Shown piece after piece: positions 6,353 through 7,939 of a DNA stretch of 7,939 nucleotides. The DNA comes from Cloacimonetes bacterium UBA4175. GTDB lineage: Bacteria; Cloacimonadota; Cloacimonadia; Cloacimonadales; Cloacimonadaceae. The notes under the pieces were generated by a model, which worked only from the letters and a program-made list of their open reading frames with translations, was not told the origin of the DNA and searched no databases. Both the position numbers and the translations under genes were made by a program. The stretch lies in contig DFUX01000082.1 of assembly GCA_002379855.1 (NCBI GenBank), positions 1 through 7,939 on the forward strand. Direction: 5' to 3'. Position 1 is the stretch's first letter. Each line of letters starts with the position of its first letter.

Positions 6353-7149
6353 CCATCCCTCCGGAAAGCCCTCGGAAGCAGGCTCAGCAAGAACATAACA
6401 AACTCCAGCACCACAACGCTCGCCCCCGTGGGCAGGTTCAGCAACCAGGAAAGGGCGAAGCCGCCAAAGGATGCCAGCAGCGAAAAGACAACGCAGAAAA
6501 CCAGAGCCCTGTCCAGGCGGTCAACCAGATTGAACGCCGCCGCCGCGGGCAGGATCAGTTGGGCGCTCACCAGGATGATGCCCGCCGCCCGCACGTTGAT
6601 CACGATGTTCACCGCAAGCAGGATCATGAACAGGCGGTTGACCAGCCCGGCATGCAGGCGGTAAAACCTTGCCAGTTCTGGGTTGTAGGAATAGTAAAAG
6701 AGTTCTTTGTAGAATCCCAGGATAAAGATCAGGTTCACCACGGCCGCCGCTCCCAGCAGCCACAGATCGGTGGAATTGGCAAGCAGCACGTTGCCAAACA
6801 GATAACTGGCCAGATCGAAGGTGTAGCCCTTGTTGAGCGAGATCAGGATGATACCGATGGCCATGGACACGCTCAGGAAGATGGTGATGGCGTTGGCCTC
6901 CTCCAGCCTCTGGCGGCGCGAGAGCCAACTGATTGCCAGGCTCACCCCCACCACAACCAGCATGGCGGTGAACTGCATATTCCAGCCTGCCAGGATCGCC
7001 AGCGCGATGCCCGCAAAGGCAATGTGGGAAAGCGCTTCGCCCATGTAGGAAATCCGCCGCAGGGTCACAAAGGGCGAAAAAAGCGCCAGCGAGAGCGAGG
7101 AGAGCGAGGCAGCCGCCAGAGCGCGGATCAGAAAGGAATATTCCAGCAT
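6346..7149 (-). CDS. ABC-3 family metal transporter permease (267 aa)
   Basis: The membrane subunit of a Mn/Zn/Fe-type ABC importer (ZnuB/MntB/TroC family). About seven or eight hydrophobic helices are visible, roughly at 7-30, 44-55, 57-77, 88-105, 127-147, 170-197, 213-236 and 240-259. Family motifs are SYMGEALSHIAFAGIALAIL (34-53, the part that contacts the ATPase and substrate path), YLFGNVLL (116-123) and LVSAQLILPAAAAF (193-206). The length fits the family. An open frame extends 41 codons upstream, but that lies inside the ATPase gene. The ATG at 7149 shares its A with the ATPase TGA, and AAGGA precedes it, so this start is preferred. The metal cannot be told from sequence alone. The gene is the second of the three-gene operon. 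Confidence 0.92.
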   Translation of the reverse strand: MLEYSFLIRALAAASLSSLSLALFSPFVTLRRISYMGEALSHIAFAGIALAILAGWNMQFTAMLVVVGVSLAISWLSRRQRLEEANAITIFLSVSMAIGIILISLNKGYTFDLASYLFGNVLLANSTDLWLLGAAAVVNLIFILGFYKELFYYSYNPELARFYRLHAGLVNRLFMILLAVNIVINVRAAGIILVSAQLILPAAAAFNLVDRLDRALVFCVVFSLLASFGGFALSWLLNLPTGASVVVLEFVMFLLSLLPRAFRRDGC

Positions 7150-7880
7150 CAGTAGTCCTTGTCGATCAGTTTCACCGCTTCGCCGAAGGTTTTGCGGATG
7201 ATCTCGGCGTTCACCAGTTCGGTCTTGCTGTGGCAGTGCAGTTTGCGGTTGAGGTAGATCAGCGAGCTGCAATGTTCGGAAAGCGTGTGCAGGTCGTGGG
7301 AAATTGTGATGATGGTCTTGCCGGCCTTGTTCAGATCGTGCAGCAGAGTAAAGAAACTCTGCACCCCCGGACGGTCAACCGAGGCTTCGGGCTCGTCCAG
7401 GATCAGATAGTTGCTACGCGAGACCAGCGCCCGCGCCAGCAGCACCCTCTGCAACTGTCCCCCGGAAAGGCTTCCCAGGCGTTTGGACGCCAGTTCCGCC
7501 GTGCTGGTGGTTTCCAGGGCTGCCAGAGCGCGTTCCCGCTGGGATTTTGTGAATCTGCCTCCCAGGGGCAATTCCGCCGCCAAGCCCATCAGCACGATGT
7601 CCAGCGCGGAAGCTGGGAAACCGCGGTCAAACTCTTCCCTTTGAGGCAGATAGCCCATCGGGTTGTGCCGCAGCCAGTTCAGGTGCGCCTCACCATCGAT
7701 GCTGATGCTGCCGCTCTGCACGGGCAGCAAACCCAGGATCAGCCTGATCAGGGTGGACTTTCCCGCCCCGTTGGGGCCGATTATGGCCACAAACTCCCCC
7801 CGCGTGATCTGTAAGTCTATGTCTTCCAGAATCAGGCTGTTGCCGAAGCGATGGCTGAGCCCCCGCACCTCGATCATCAT
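7149..7880 (-). CDS. ABC transporter ATP-binding protein, metal type (243 aa)
   Basis: The nucleotide-binding subunit that powers the adjacent permease, at the inner face of the membrane. All core motifs are intact: Walker A GPNGAGKST (35-43), Q-loop Gln80 in YLPQR, signature LSGGQ (138-142), Walker B YLILDE (158-163) with catalytic Glu163, D-loop SVD and switch His195 in TISHD. After Walker B it reads PEAS where PTSG or PTAG is more usual. The sequence style (LPQREEFDRGFPASALDIVLMG) matches ZnuC/MntA-type ATPases. Two adjacent ATGs exist at 7880 and 7877. GAGGGGG (complement of 7883-7889) is only 2 nt from the first and 5 nt from the second, so the true protein may be 242 residues. It is the first gene of the operon in view; no substrate-binding protein gene is present in the window. 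Confidence 0.93.
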   Translation of the reverse strand: MMIEVRGLSHRFGNSLILEDIDLQITRGEFVAIIGPNGAGKSTLIRLILGLLPVQSGSISIDGEAHLNWLRHNPMGYLPQREEFDRGFPASALDIVLMGLAAELPLGGRFTKSQRERALAALETTSTAELASKRLGSLSGGQLQRVLLARALVSRSNYLILDEPEASVDRPGVQSFFTLLHDLNKAGKTIITISHDLHTLSEHCSSLIYLNRKLHCHSKTELVNAEIIRKTFGEAVKLIDKDY

Positions 7881-7910
7881 ATCCCCCTCATTTCAATCCT
7901 TACCTTTGGC

Positions 7911-7937
7911 TTAGGACAACCTTAGGTCAACCTTATA
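7911..7937 (-). promoter_or_regulatory. Promoter with tandem 11-bp repeats, probable metal-repressor operator
   Basis: On the plus strand TTAGGACAACC (7911-7921) and TTAGGTCAACC (7922-7932) are tandem 11-bp repeats differing at one base, followed by a third partial TTA. The period is about one helical turn. Read on the minus strand, a -10-like TATAAG (complement of 7932-7937) overlaps them, placing transcription start near 7925 with a leader of about 45 nt; the -35 would lie beyond the window. The words TTAGG and AACCT recall DtxR/IdeR-type operators (TTAGGTTAGNCTAACCTAA), which would suit a Mn or Fe transporter. Symmetry within each unit is imperfect, so the regulator's identity is inferred. 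Confidence 0.45.
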
Positions 7938-7939
7938 AT

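Noticed and set aside
5522..6664. Long plus-strand open frame (380 codons) opposite the epimerase-like and permease genes
   Set aside because: The high GC content opens the antisense frame. The product is low-complexity Pro/Gln/Gly/Ala-rich and crosses the boundary of two real genes.
7150..7272. 41-codon upstream extension of the permease frame
   Set aside because: It overlaps the end of the ATPase gene and is polar and Gln/Arg-rich, unlike a membrane protein start. The TGATG junction at 7147-7151 gives a standard coupled start.
6559..7814. Plus-strand open frames antisense to the permease and ATPase (6559-7155 and 7230-7814)
   Set aside because: The opposite strand encodes complete ABC-3 permease and ATPase motifs; the plus-strand products are Gln/His/Arg-rich with no motif or ribosome site.
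1..7939. CRISPR arrays, tRNA or rRNA genes, insertion sequences, phage genes
   Set aside because: No regularly spaced repeats, tRNA-like cloverleaf, rRNA sequence, transposase motif or terminal inverted repeat was seen on either strand.

Overview
The window is about 7.9 kb of compact, GC-rich bacterial chromosome with six confident protein genes, one further clear but less characterised protein (a glucuronyl C5-epimerase-like protein), and well-formed promoters, operators and one terminator. A type II lipoprotein signal (LAGC), a Mn/Zn-type ABC-3 transporter and Shine-Dalgarno sequences suggest a Gram-negative-style bacterium. The mix of a DUF4886-like SGNH lipoprotein, a stand-alone DUF2156 protein and a VIT/VWA protein would fit the FCB/candidate-phylum part of the tree (for example a Cloacimonadota-like genome), but this is only an impression. 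No phage, transposon, tRNA, rRNA or CRISPR signal was found.

Layout. (1) 1-175: non-coding lead-in with several small dyads, ending in a palindromic promoter/operator. (2) 176-2737, plus strand: a two-gene operon of a small MerR-type regulator followed 3 nt later by a large cytoplasmic VIT + VWA protein, closed by a strong intrinsic terminator at 2757-2788. (3) 2813-3919, minus strand: a lipoprotein with an SGNH/GDSL-hydrolase-like domain. (4) 3920-4105: divergent promoter region with back-to-back TTGACA elements and an AT-rich dyad over the -10. (5) 4106-5418, plus strand: a GNAT acetyltransferase followed closely by a DUF2156 (MprF C-terminal-like) protein. (6) 5390-7880, minus strand: an overlapping operon of ABC ATPase, ABC-3 permease and the C5-epimerase-like protein, converging on and overlapping the end of the DUF2156 gene. 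Its promoter at the right edge carries tandem 11-bp repeats that look like a metal-repressor site.

How the genes may work together. The MerR regulator probably controls its own promoter and thereby the VIT/VWA gene. The ABC pair is probably the ATP-driven membrane part of a manganese, zinc or iron importer; no substrate-binding protein is in view. The epimerase-like gene is translationally coupled to the permease, which is an unexpected pairing. The GNAT and DUF2156 genes probably share one transcript.

Nothing here amounts to a demonstrated new system. The best candidates for a second look are the MerR-VIT/VWA module with its near-leaderless palindromic promoter, and the C5-epimerase-like protein embedded in a metal-transport operon.
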